Shown here one piece after another: positions 47,280 through 57,713 of a stretch of DNA of 64,000 nt. The stretch comes from Massospora cicadina. Its lineage: Eukaryota > Entomophthoromycota > Entomophthoromycetes > Entomophthorales > Entomophthoraceae. The notes below the pieces were generated by a model. It searched no databases and was not told where the DNA came from. It saw nothing but the letters and a program-made list of their open reading frames with translations. The position numbers and the translations under genes are program-made. Positions within the stretch are counted from its first letter, which is position 1. Every line of letters starts with the position of its first letter. The stretch spans positions 1 to 64,000 of the forward strand of contig JAKSZP010012172.1 in the NCBI GenBank assembly GCA_022478985.1, in the 5' to 3' direction.

Positions 47280-47900
47280 TGGAGGCGCTGAAGAAGGATG
47301 ATATTTTTAAAGCCCTTGAAGTGCAAGTTGTTCAGGGGAGAAATTACCTTTTCTGGTTAACTTTGTCCTGAAGGATAATTATACTATCCCTCTTATAAAA
47401 CTTGAAGCTATTTTTTCCTGGCCCACACCTGTCACACAGAAGAAGCTGGGTAGTTTCATGGGGACTATTTTTTTAAAAAAATCTCACTGGCGCTTTCCCA
47501 GTCAGCAGCGCCTCTTCATCCCCTAACAGGGAAGAATATTCCAAATAAAATTAACAACAAAGTGCCAATGCACGTTTGAGGCAGTCAAGGAGGTAATTGT
47601 GGCACCACCAGTTCTCATGCATGCCAATTAATCCCAGCCTTTAATAATTGTTTGTGATGCCCTAGCAGCTGCGGTGAGGGCTGTTCTACTATAGGATCAT
47701 GATGAAGTGAAACATCCTGTCACTTAATTTTTAAGCAAGTCACCACTGTGGAGCAATCTTGGACCATATATGACAAAGAACTCGCCACTATGTCATAGTA
47801 CCTTACTCACTAGTGTTACCTGCTTCAGGGCATATGGCTTGGGTGGTGGTCTAGACAAACCACAGGCCCTGATGTACTTCCAAAACCCCCAATAATTGGC
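47280..47900 (+). pseudogene. E6 RT thumb and RNase H remnant
   Basis: Fragments such as ALEVQVVQ and SWPTPVTQKKLGSF-like sequence around 47330-47460, then LIIVCDALAAAVRAVL near 47640-47690 (usual ETDASDxAxGAVL). Highly broken. Confidence 0.55.
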
Positions 47901-48039
47901 GCACTGTCAGGATTAGACGTTTTGGAACTGTACAGCTTTAATTTCAAAAATGAGTTCAAAAAGGTGCATTAAATTTTTTCCTTAAACTGCTAAGATATAA
48001 CTCTTCCCTGAGTCTGATGGAGGAAGAAACATAGGAGTT

Positions 48040-49400
48040 AACAATGGTGATTCCTCAGAATAAGATTAACATCATTGCCCATCCTGAAATTTCTAGAGAG
48101 TACTGGGAATCAGAGGTGCCTTTGGTATCTTGGGTACTGGTGGTCCAAACTGCTTGCTTGAAGGAATTAGAATTGCTTAATCAGTTGGGTTTGCCAGGTC
48201 ACATTCATGACCATCATTCATTAGCAGAAGACTAGTTTTTGTTCAGAAGTAGGGTTTGGGTAACCCTCCTTCTCTGCGATGAAGTAATCTCTGCGCATCG
48301 TGATCCTCTCAGTGGTAAATCGCCCAGGGAACAAAAAGTGTCCAAATTTGATCAAATTGACGTTTGACTGGTCAGGGACTTCCAAGAATCTAATAGTTTG
48401 GGTTGCCAGTTGTGTGATGTGCGCGAGCCAATTCTGATAGATTTAGAAGTAATGGTTTTCTCCATCCTCTGCAGCAGGCACAGGGTTAATGTACCTCATA
48501 CATCCATTGAATCGTGGAGTAACCCAGTTCTAATGGATTCACAAAAGTTATGGTGGTTGTGAAAAGATTTATAAAATTTTCAATTATCATTCCTTATATT
48601 TCAGCCATTACCTCTGCGGAGACAGCCCAGTTCTTCTTTTGCCACGTTTTCTCTATGTTCAGGTTACCCAAGAGGTTCTAAGTGACCAGGGGCCTTATTT
48701 TACCACTTGATTCTGGAATGCGTTGTTGGGCCATTTTGAAGATTAAGCCGTGCAATTCCACAGCGTACCTCCCATAGTCAGATGGTCATACTGAGAGGGT
48801 CAATCAGATCCTTGAGCAGTACATCCATTTACTATGCCTCTGATGCGCAGGATAATTGGGACGCCGACCCCCCTGGCACAGTTTGTGTACCACAATACCA
48901 CCCATTTGTCAATTGGTGTTTTCCCATATGAAGCCACCCTAGGTACAACCCCTCTTTCTTTACTTTTTTTAGCACTAGTGATGCCCAACTCTGGGTACAA
49001 CCCCTCATTACTCATGGATTGATTCCTTTGTCCTAAGGTACCTGCCACCGCAGAACATCTTCAGCAGATCTGGGATACACAATCTCTGTTTTGTGAACAC
49101 CTGAAAAAAAGTAATAAGTGATTACAAGCAGTTCAGATACTGAGGACGCCTCCCACCCATGAGATAAAGGTGGGTTCATTGTTAATGCTTGATATGTGAA
49201 ACTTATGTGTGAAGGTTCCCTCACAGAATTTTGCAAGCAGGCACTCAGGCCCTTACATGGATGAGGATTTGGGCTATGGGGCATTCCAGTTATCTTTCCC
49301 CACGCATTGGAAACAGCACCCCATCTTCCATACTTCCCAGTTGTCAGCATTTAGTGGCACGCCAACTTCTGATCCTGAACCTGTTATTCTCAAAGGCTCA
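48040..49400 (+). pseudogene. E6 integrase
   Basis: Order of motifs: LRRQPS region, VLSDQGPYFTT (second catalytic Asp), then SDGHTERVNQILEQYIHLLC with the catalytic Glu kept, AQFVYHNTTHLSIGVFPYEA, and after the micro-SINE, YGAFQLSFPTHWKQHPIFHT and SQLSAF. The stop in LP-stop-SDG is CAG to TAG. The N-terminal part (48044-48235) is poorly defined. Confidence 0.75.
48955..48993 (-). mobile_element. Micro-SINE copy 3 (39 bp)
   Basis: Insert ending AGCACTAGTGATGCCCAACT CTG on the plus strand, with a T run before it, i.e. an A tail on the minus strand. It is flanked by GGTACAACCCCTC at 48942-48954 and 48994-49006 (13 bp, perfect). Removing insert and one repeat restores integrase sequence after FPYEATLG. 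The most 5'-truncated copy. Confidence 0.7.
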
Positions 49401-49550
49401 GAAGAGGTGGAGGTGGAGGCCATTATAGTGTCATGTTAATTGCGTCACTCTGCGAAGTATTTGGTGGTTTGAAAGGGATTTCTTTCTTATGAGAACAGCT
49501 GGATTAGTGCCCACAATTGTGCCAATTTGCCGTGTGTTGATAGAGGCCTT
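49400..49550 (+). pseudogene. E6 chromodomain
   Basis: The frame reads EVEVEAIIVSC, stop, LRHSAKYLVV, stop, KGFLSYENSWISAHNCANL. This matches the chromodomain pattern VExILxxRxxxxxxxYLVKWKGYxxxExTWExxxNLxN. The second stop is TGA where WKG needs Trp. Chromodomains at the integrase end steer integration to heterochromatin in known chromoviruses. It places E6 in a different clade from E1-E5, E7 and E9. Confidence 0.8.
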
Positions 49551-49693
49551 CCACATGCACACCCAGATGCTTCCCAGCCTCCCCATAAGGATGCTTCCAT
49601 CTTAGCAATTAAGCTCCCAAAGGCGCACAAAAATGGTGTACTGGCCCAAGTTCTTGGTGGTTTTGCTCCCCAACTCAAAAAAGTAAGGGAAAA

Positions 49694-50363
49694 GTAATTC
49701 TTGGGGAGCAACCCATATAGCTTAAATGGGATAAGATTTTTTACTTAGAAGGAGAGAAAGCCCGCGGCCATCTCTCTCATCTACCACATGGGCGACTTAG
49801 CCCATGTGGTAGATGAGAGGTGTGTGATGGCATATCCCTTGAAGTCATGACATTTTCCCCATGCCAACCACTTATGAGTTGGTCCAGAATACTAGGGGGT
49901 GTACTGGGAAGTGGCGGCGGCCAGGGGCCATCATTAGCAGAGAGTTGGCAGCAATTAAACCCTCAAGAGGTTATCTCCAGTGGTTTAAGTTCCAAAGTTA
50001 AATTTTAATCTATATCTGGTAAAAAATACATTGATAATTTAGTTTCAGGATTGGAAAATTCCCAGACACCATTCCTCTTTGTTATCAGCAATCACAAGCC
50101 CATCCCTGATAGGTACTGGTGCAATAAACCCCCTCCCCCACCCAATGGGACTTGCCATATGAGTTCAAGCCATGGGTGCACCAGTTGCCTTCTAGATAAA
50201 GTGTTGCTTATCTTCTAAGTGAAACTGTATTGGGAGAAAAAGTTTGGTGGCAAAATTTGAGCATAAGTCAGGTGGCCAGGGTGAAATCAATTAGGCATCC
50301 TAAAGTTTAAGAAAGTTGATCTGCTATAAAAATTGTATAATTATTACTGACAGAAAATGCATT
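49694..50363 (+). repeat. 3' LTR of E6, first part
   Basis: Begins after the purine tract AAGTAAGGGAAAAG. Matches 38403-39090. It ends at the first LINE insertion, and the LTR resumes at about 52270. Confidence 0.75.
49774..49819. repeat. Perfect 20-bp hairpin in the E6 LTR
   Basis: Left arm CTCTCATCTACCACATGGGC (49774-49793), a 6-nt loop, and its exact reverse complement at 49800-49819. Degenerate versions lie in the 5' LTR (38487-38527) and in the LTR copy at 17901-17941; the right arm is better kept than the left. Confidence 0.85.
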
Positions 50364-52268
50364 AATTAAAGGTACGCTGACCAGGGGACAGACATTACCA
50401 AAATGGAAGCATCAAAGCTAACCAAACCATAAAAACCTGAACTAATCGCACTAAATGAGCAGCTAGACACACACAAACAAAAAAACAACCAACCAGGTAG
50501 CACGGCGGTGAACCGCTTATCCCACCATGGCGGAAGAGGAAGGGGGATCAAGGGGTTCATCTTTTGTACCCGCATTGTACAAAGCATGGGCCAAGGCAGA
50601 GAGCAAGGGCGTGGATTTAGCAGCAATATGGGTGGCGAGATCACAGAGGACCGGTTGTTCATAGAAACTATCATAATAAATGGCGCTCAGGTAATTGGAT
50701 AAGCACCTTTTCACTTGAATGCGGATGACAGGAAGTTGGGAAACTAAAGCAATGTTATCTCAGATTATTTTTGCTTTGAATTGTGAAGCTGCAACCACCT
50801 TCTTTTGGTATCTGCAGAATGTTTTATAAATCTGGAGAATGGTATTTTTAATCAAGGTGCAGGTCTGGGCAAGAATGGGAGGGGGGAGACCTTTGGACAG
50901 TTTCATCACTGTTCAGGATAAAATATTGCAAAGGAAAATTTTATCAGGTTGGGCAGTAGCTGCCCCAGTGAAATGGTGTTGGGTGAATAATCAATTGTCA
51001 TTTGGGTGTGGGGCATAAAAGCGCCGAGGGATCTCAATAGGGATCATGTGGGGATAAATTCTCTAATGTTGACTTCAGAGTCTTCAATAACATTACCTGA
51101 TTCTTCAGTTTTAGCTAATGAGGACCATGAATTCAAGTCATACAATCTCAGGTTCTCCTCAATAGGGATGGCTGAGGACGTTGATTGGGTTGGGGCTCAG
51201 GAGTGAATTGTTGTCCAAGCCAAGTTTTGATTGGTGGGAGAATTGGTGGCTCTGGATTTATGATGGTTATGATTGGCTGCTGTAGACACAGCATTGGCAG
51301 CAGGCTTTGGAAGAGGTGGGGATATGATTGCCCCCCATTCTGAGAGGGCTGTGGGATGGCCAGCAGACAAGGAGCTGTCAGCTGAGACTATATAGGAGGC
51401 AGAGGCAGTGAGGTAGGGGAAACTCCACTTCAAGTGGCCCAACTTGAAGCAGGACGTAAAATGGTCTGCCCGCCCTCAACGTGGGCCCAGAATGGGTGGT
51501 AAGGGGCAGAAGCAACGAAAAAACGTGAGGGGAATCTGGTCAGCAATATTTGTAAATATAGGGCTAATTGTGGCAAAATCCTGAGGCCCAGCGAGGCGTG
51601 TGGCTCCATTGGGGACCACAAATTGGAGGTTAGGGTCAGCGCCATAAACTGCCAAACCTGCCATCAGCTCCTGATGGAGAAATTCTGAGGGAAGGTGAGT
51701 GGGAAACCTAGCGAACTGAACCACCATCATGGAGTCGGTGGGAAGCCAGGTGCTCATTGTGGGAATTGGGGTGCCCTGGAAAACCAGGCGCACAGTTGCT
51801 GCAGTGACAGCATCATCTTCACTTGTGAAACTGAGGTTAAAGTACCCCTCATAGGGACAAAAATTGATAAGCCGGCGGGTTGCATCACCGCCTGTGCTGA
51901 TTTTATTATGGGTTTGTCTGCATATGGGAACAACTTCCCATATTTGACCCAAAGGCAAAACACATTTTAGAGCGGGGAAGGACGGGAGGGCAATGGGGCA
52001 CCGTCTGGGATTGTGTGAGGTGAATGGCGAGATTTTTGGGTGGAACAAACTGACCTAAGGATTGGTTAGTACTGGATGAACCAGTCAAAGTGCATTCCCC
52101 CAAATGACAAACGCTGGGTGGGGCTTCGCCGCTGCCCCACACTGGAGCAACAGGCGGTGGGGCCGTGGAAATCAGTGGGTCAGGGGTGCGGTTAGCCAGA
52201 TTGCTTTTTGGTTTTGTAATTTTTACAAAATTCGCTTGAAATTGGGCTCAAGTGGAGAGAGAGTACTA
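50364..52268 (-). mobile_element. ORF1-only LINE copy
   Basis: A minus-strand insert in the E6 3' LTR. Flanks ACAGAAAATGCATT (about 50351-50364) and ACAGCAAATGAAGT (about 52270-52283) look like a diverged target duplication. Its 3' end GGTAATGTCTGTCCCCTGGT matches the 3' end of the full LINE (52480-52445). It encodes an ORF1-like protein but no endonuclease or RT was seen, so it may be an ORF1-only or internally deleted derivative. Confidence 0.6.
51430..52142 (-). pseudogene. LINE ORF1 protein (ORF1-only copy)
   Basis: Minus-strand open block 51476-52048 (190 residues) with overlapping frames. It includes EGYFNLSFTSEDDAVTAATV, MMVVQFARFPTHLPSEFLHQ and ELMAGLAVYG, which align with ORF1 of the full LINE (FIISFDSLPTNLPHKVFEEE and LHKGLVAYG). 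These repeat an RRM-like alternation. A degenerate zinc knuckle (CFKLGHLKW, flanking Cys lost) follows near 51440. ORF1 proteins bind LINE RNA. Confidence 0.65.
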
Positions 52269-52269
52269 A

Positions 52270-52434
52270 CAGCAAATGAAGTGTTTTTATTTTCTATTTT
52301 TTTGTGAGATTATAAGGCAGAAGACCCTAACAGGCTCTGCTGTCACTATTATTTTCCCTAACCTATAATTCCAATTAAAAAGATTCTAAAAACCCAATTT
52401 ATTTTGTGATTTTAGTCAACCCACTGGACATTCT
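52270..52434 (+). repeat. 3' LTR of E6, second part
   Basis: Contains TTTTTTGTGAGATTATAAGGC, with a TATA-like box, matching 39089-39110, then CCTATAATTCCAATTAAAAAG matching 45412 onwards. It acts as an E7-free version of the insertion site. Ends with ACCCACTGGACATTCT, duplicated at 57698. Confidence 0.8.
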
Positions 52435-52916
52435 TTTTTATTTAACCGAGGTAAGCTGACCAGGGGGCAGACATTACCAAATATATGTGAAACTAAGAGA
52501 ATAACTAAGAAATATAAAAATTGGGCACCCCAGGGTACTCAAGCTACCCCTGTTGCCAGCGGGACTGCCAGGTATGGGAGGGGGTTGGTGCACTACTCTG
52601 AGGGGGTTTCCCCCGCTATGGAGCAGGTGTGAAGGAAAGGGTCTGTGTGGAGGAACCAGAGTGGGAACCATGATTCTATGAGCGCTTTTTGTCTTGGTCT
52701 CATATATCCATAGAGCCAGGCTTGGAAGTGCTCCAGTAAGTGGACGTGGAATCTGTTAATAATCCCATGAATGGTTGAGATCGTGCCCTTGAACGCATCT
52801 AATGCAATTGTGTGTATTGTCCACATTGCAATGGGTATTATTAGGGAGCGGAGTGTAGATGGGATTGGTGACTCAATCTGGAGCGCAAAGATACTCTTTG
52901 ATATCGAGAATTCCTG

Positions 52917-55900
52917 TTAGTTTTGAATCTTGAGCAGGCGTGCGACTTCCTGCCATATAGCTTTGGTTGGGGGGCATGTTTCTAGGCGGTGATGTAGGGA
53001 TCCCTCCCCTCCACATACTGCACATGTTTTGTGGAGGGAGTTGGAGCGGTCCGCCATCCTATAGGTCCTTCTCAAACAGCGCCAGGCGTTTGCTCTTATC
53101 CTTGGTTGTAGGAGTGGGTGGTGTGTCATTTTCCACATTGCTTTCTGTGTGGTTAAATCATAGGGAATGTCCAGCATATCTAGGTATTCTATCCTAGCTA
53201 TACTTGAGGGTTGTTGCGAGCATATCCCTCTGGGGGTGGTTTTATGGGTTTCTTAATTTGAATTGGGGGCTGGGTCGTCCCCTTCCCTGTATAGTACCCA
53301 TGTTCTCTATGGTCCATCCCATACGGCGGATAGTTCAGAGGATATGTTTGAAATGAGGGGAGGTTCCATGTGGACCCGTTGCAGTAGGGTGCTTGGCAAG
53401 GTATGAAAGTAGTCTGGGTGGACTATGTGGGTTGGTTAATTTGAGCGCCTGTGCAAAGTTAGTCCTTGCTGCTCTGGACCAAAGTTGTTGCGGGAGGTCT
53501 GGAGCAAGGATTTCCTTTATCCAGGTACCTAGGATGTGATTGGCATGGCTCTCAAAATCTATCAGTCCCATGCCTCCGCTTGAGCGTGGGCCAAATAGTG
53601 TTTCCATCCGTATAGGAGGGTGAGAGCTAGGCCACAGCCAGCCCTGGATAAGCGCGCAAATTGAGGTTATAAAGGTAGGTGAGAAGGCTATCGCATGGGC
53701 CTGGTACCACAGTATTGGGAGGATGAGCGATTTAGCAACTGTAACTCGTCCTGTTAGTCCTGGGGTTCTTCCCTTGAGGGAGGCGACGCGTTTGGATACC
53801 CAGTGTAACAGGTTACTTTCCATTGTCTCATTAGCATATCCCCCTGATTCTAGCCAGATTCCAAGGTGTCGGACAGGAGTGGTGGTGGGGGGTGTTGCAA
53901 AGGGTAATATAATTGGGTTTTTTTCTTTGAGTGTTAGTGTGAGGTTCTGATGTTGTGGCCCAATTGTTTGTGTATTTGCCTAAGAGGATGATTTCTATCT
54001 TCCTTTTGTTGAGCGATGCATTGCTCACCTTGGAGTATTCCTCTAGAGTGTGTTCCAGCTGTCAGGCATCTTTATTGTTTGCTATACCTGCTACGCAGTC
54101 TTCTGCAAAGGCCAGTATCTTGACTGTTGGTTGTCCTTGTGCGGTTATCCCCATGAGACGTGAGTCAGTTACTCGGAGGAGCAGGTCAAAGCTGAAATTG
54201 TATAGCAGTGGGCTGAGGGGATCCCCTTGTTTGAGCCCTCTATGTGGTTTAATCTTGTTTGTTAGGAATCCAGGGCCGCATACAGCCATGGTTGCAGATT
54301 CTGTTAGGAGCATCGCCCATTTTATGAATCTTGGTGGGAGTTTGAAGGCATGTAGACATTCTTTTAAATATGGCCAGCTAACACGGTCATACGCCTTTTC
54401 CTGATCCAAGAAGACCAGGGCACCAGTTGCTTTGGATTGGCAAATATTTGCAACAGGGTGAATGTTGTTCCATATTGAACGCCCTGGTATAAACCCAAAC
54501 TGGTTGGGTGATAGGACGTCAGATGCAATTGCGCCTAATCTAGCTGCTAAAAATTTGTTAGAATTTTTGTGTCAGTGTTGGAGAGTGCAATTGGGCGCCA
54601 GTTGGTCAGGTCCAACTTGTCACCCTTTTTATACAAGGTTATAACGTAGGATTCATGGCCTCCTGGTAATAGGCGTGTTTCCAACAAACTCTGGTTCATT
54701 AACGCCAATAGGAGGGGGGCGATTTGTTGAAAATAATTTTTGTAAAATTCGTAGGGTATCCCATCAGGCCCTGGGCATTTCCTACGTGGTGCACTGCGAA
54801 TTGTTTCCCAAAGCTCCTCCCGTGTGATAAGGGATAGTATATTGTAATTTGGTGGTGTACTTTGTATCTTGGCAGTTTAAATAAATTCTTTAATTTTTTG
54901 TGGATGTGTTGGCATTTCGCGATATAATTCAGTGTAATAGCGGTGTACTTCCACCTTGACCTCCTCAGGGTCAGTTGCCACAGTGCTGTTGGTCTTGTGG
55001 ACCTGTGTGCACGTGGGCTGGTTTCTGCGGGAGTGAAATTGGCGGAAAAAGTATGTTGAACAGGTTTCGCCTTTCTTTTTGAACTTACCTTTGTTCAATA
55101 CTTTGATTCTGTGTTGGTGTTCAAAGATGAGATTGTTAATTCAGGCTGAAATTTCTGCCCATTTGCGTCCCCAATTAGGGCTATAGCCAGATCTCGGAGT
55201 ATTTATTTCCAGGTGGTCTAGTTCTGCCAAGGTACGCTTGATTGTGGCTGTGTCCACAGTGTACTTGCGTGATGCAATATGTCAGGTTTTGTTAATTAAA
55301 TCTTTCTTGAAATTTTCCCATGTTCCGATGGGATCTGAAGTGAATGGGGCTGTGAATTCTGGGTTTGTAGCCTTGTTTTCAACCCAGTCAGATATCTCAG
55401 GCAATCTTATATTTTCTGGGTTAAGCTTTCTCCAAGGCGACACCTGTGTGTGGGATTGGGTTGGTGCTAACTGCACCATAACTAATCGGTGATCAGAAAA
55501 ATTGATCTTTTTTGTTGTAAATTTAGAGATTCTTGAGTGATGGGATTGTGGGATGAGGATGTGGTCAATACAACTCATTGATATGAGCAGTCCCTCGCGT
55601 ATGTTGGGTCTTGTCATATGGGGAAGGATTGGTGAATTGGGAGGAAGAGCATCCTGTAAGCCAAGAGATGCCTTCATTGTGCGATATTCAATGTGTCCAG
55701 GTGGGTATCCCCTGGGATTAGGCCATCGATCTGTATTGGGGCTATCCCAGCAGTTGAAATCGCCTAACATGATGATATCTGGTGGGAGGGTGAGGGTAAA
55801 AATTTTTAAATTTTTTTTCTCTCAGTTGCAGTGCACAGTGCGTAGATACATGTCAACGAAATTATTTCATCTTGGCATGTGATTGTTGCTACCAGGACTT

Positions 55901-56150
55901 GACCGTGCGAGTGTGATGATGAATTTGTAACTTTAAATTTTTTGTTGTTTTGGACTATCACCCCACAGTGAGATGTCCATACTGATTGTGATGGTGCGAC
56001 CCTGGTTGACCAGGATTCTTCTTCCCCTTGTAGGCAGTGGGTTTCTTGGATGGCCAAGATGTCTACAAGAGGTTTTTGCAGGAATGCCAGCTTTTTGGCT
56101 TGGGATGTATGAGCCCTGGCTCCCACAATATTTAACGTCCCTATTGACAC
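52917..56150 (-). pseudogene. LINE ORF2 (endonuclease, reverse transcriptase, zf-RVT)
   Basis: Starts MSIGTLNIVGARAHTSQAKK at 56150. APE-type endonuclease: AIQETH (catalytic Glu), LGDFNC, SCIDHIL and SDHRLVMVQL are all kept; a frameshift sits in an A8 run near 55815. RT: GPDGIPYEFYKNY, LYKKGDKLDLTNWRPIALSN, MDQEKAYDRVSWPYLKECL, GLKQGDPLSPLLYNFSFDLL and AFAEDC in place of the usual FADD. The connection block (53335-53823) includes LTGRVTVAKSLILPILWYQ. zf-RVT at the C terminus: CAVCGGEGSLHHRLETC. About five lesions. The protein would nick target DNA and reverse-transcribe LINE RNA. Confidence 0.88.
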
Positions 56151-56168
56151 TAAGGTGCCCGTGGCGCC

Positions 56169-57610
56169 TCAGGAGCAGTTGGGAGGACCCTCTGGTCCTA
56201 TCCCACTGCGGCTCATTTTGGCCATGCTCCGCATCTGTACTCCAACTCTTTCACTGCCATTGTTAGTTCCCTTGATCTGACCCAATGATTCAAGGGAATT
56301 GCAGTTTTTTGCATTTGTGTCAACTTTTTCTGCACAGGTCTCATGTTGATTTGATGCAGGTTGTTGATTGGATTTTATATTTTTGAGGTTCAACTTTGTT
56401 GCATTGTGCACCGCATTTTCACCCAAATTGCGGTTGCATTGTTCCTCAGTATGTGCATGACTGATGACGCTTTGTGGTTCAGTCTGGTTACTGTGAAAAT
56501 TTTTGACCTGGGCATATTGTTCTTATTGGTTGGTTTGGTAAATATCTGAAGTATCCTCCTGAATTTGTCCGTGGTTAATGACAGATTCCGCATGTGCTGC
56601 CGCTTCAGCCGCTGCTCTCTTGCGGGCTTTTTGTGCTGCTTTACGCTGTTTACTTGTAACTGGGTCCACGATGGAGTATAGTCCATCTTCACCCCAGCGG
56701 AATGGGTGGTGGCCATCAGTCATTTTGGCGAAGTTTTCATTATCTTCGTCCATAGCTTCTTCACAAAAATCATTTTCCATTAAGCTCTCTTTTACAGGGC
56801 ATGCATGTTCCTTGTGGCCCAGTGAGCCACAGTGGTTGCAAATGGGTGGTGCATGTTCCGGTGTAACTCAGAATGCAGCTGACTGGCCCCCATCTACAAA
56901 GTGAAATTCTGCTGCGCGGGGAATTCTGGATAAATCCTCTTCCAATTCTGGGAAGGGGTTGATTACAGCGATAGCTTTGCCCGTGCACAGGTTGGGCATT
57001 AAGTGAAATCGCTGTAATTCAAGTTGTTGGATTTCTCCGTAGGCCACAAGACCTTTGTGGAGCTCCTCCTCAAATACCTTATGAGGAAGGTTGGTGGGGA
57101 GCGAGTCAAAGGAGATAATAAAGTTTTTGCTTTGTTCCATCTGGTGCGCGTGGTGCGCACAATTTTTTTGCCCTCAGGGAGGGAAATTTCCACACAGCTT
57201 TTTGCTGCAGCATCGGCTTCATTGGCTTCATCAGCTTCATTGGCTGTTCTAAAACCAATATTGATCCAGCCGCGTCCCATGTTGTTGGTGGCTACGTACA
57301 CCGCGTGAGGGAAAAGTGAGGGCTGTGCCTCAAATGTTTTCTCCCACAGGGTTGGTGACTCATCCCCAAGGAAGAGTCTGATCCTGTGTTCCACCTTTGA
57401 CAAAGGTTGGTTGAATTGAATGTACATGTTTTGCGCGTGCTTTACAGTAATTACCTTAAACCCAGATGGTGTCTGAGTTTGCGATTTCTTTGCAGATTGG
57501 GTTCCTGGTCCCCCTCCAGGGCGTTTCTTGCCCTTAGTTGCACCGTTAAGTGCACCGCTTGCCGCGACACTCACCCATGTTGTATTATTTTTGTTATTTA
57601 AGTCGCCCAT
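56169..57610 (-). pseudogene. LINE ORF1 (RNA-binding protein with CCHC knuckle)
   Basis: Starts MGDLNNKNNTTWVSVAAS at 57610. A basic linker follows, then an RRM-like region (HAQNMYIQFNQPLSKVEHRI, GRGWINIGFRTANEADEANE), and after one indel near 57150, NFIISFDSLPTNLPHKVFEE and GLVAYGEIQQLELQRF. TGA at about 56866 precedes the intact knuckle CNHCGSLGHKEHAC (56799-56840). An Ala/Lys/Arg-rich coiled segment follows (QRKAAQKARKRAAAEAAAHA). From 57140 the frame is the same as the start of ORF2, broken only by stops near 56866, 56521 and 56169. Likely a nucleic-acid chaperone like other LINE ORF1 proteins. Confidence 0.8.
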
Positions 57611-57713
57611 CTTTCCTGTGTGTGATTATCCGAATTTGCTGTTTGAATTGAATCATAGTAACTAAAGTGATTGTTACGAGAAAGAAAAGTCCCACCCACC
57701 CACTGGACATTCT

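Larger units (their letters stand above)
52435..57697 (-). mobile_element. Near-complete non-LTR retrotransposon (LINE)
   Basis: 5.26 kb on the minus strand, flanked by the perfect 16-bp target duplication ACCCACTGGACATTCT (52419-52434 and 57698-57713). Its 3' end is A-rich (AAATAAAAAA on the minus strand). A 5' leader of about 90 nt precedes ORF1; ORF2 ends at 52917, leaving a 3' UTR of about 480 nt. Domains: ORF1 RRM-like region and CCHC knuckle, APE-type endonuclease, RT, zf-RVT. It has few lesions and is the youngest insertion in the stack. Confidence 0.9.
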
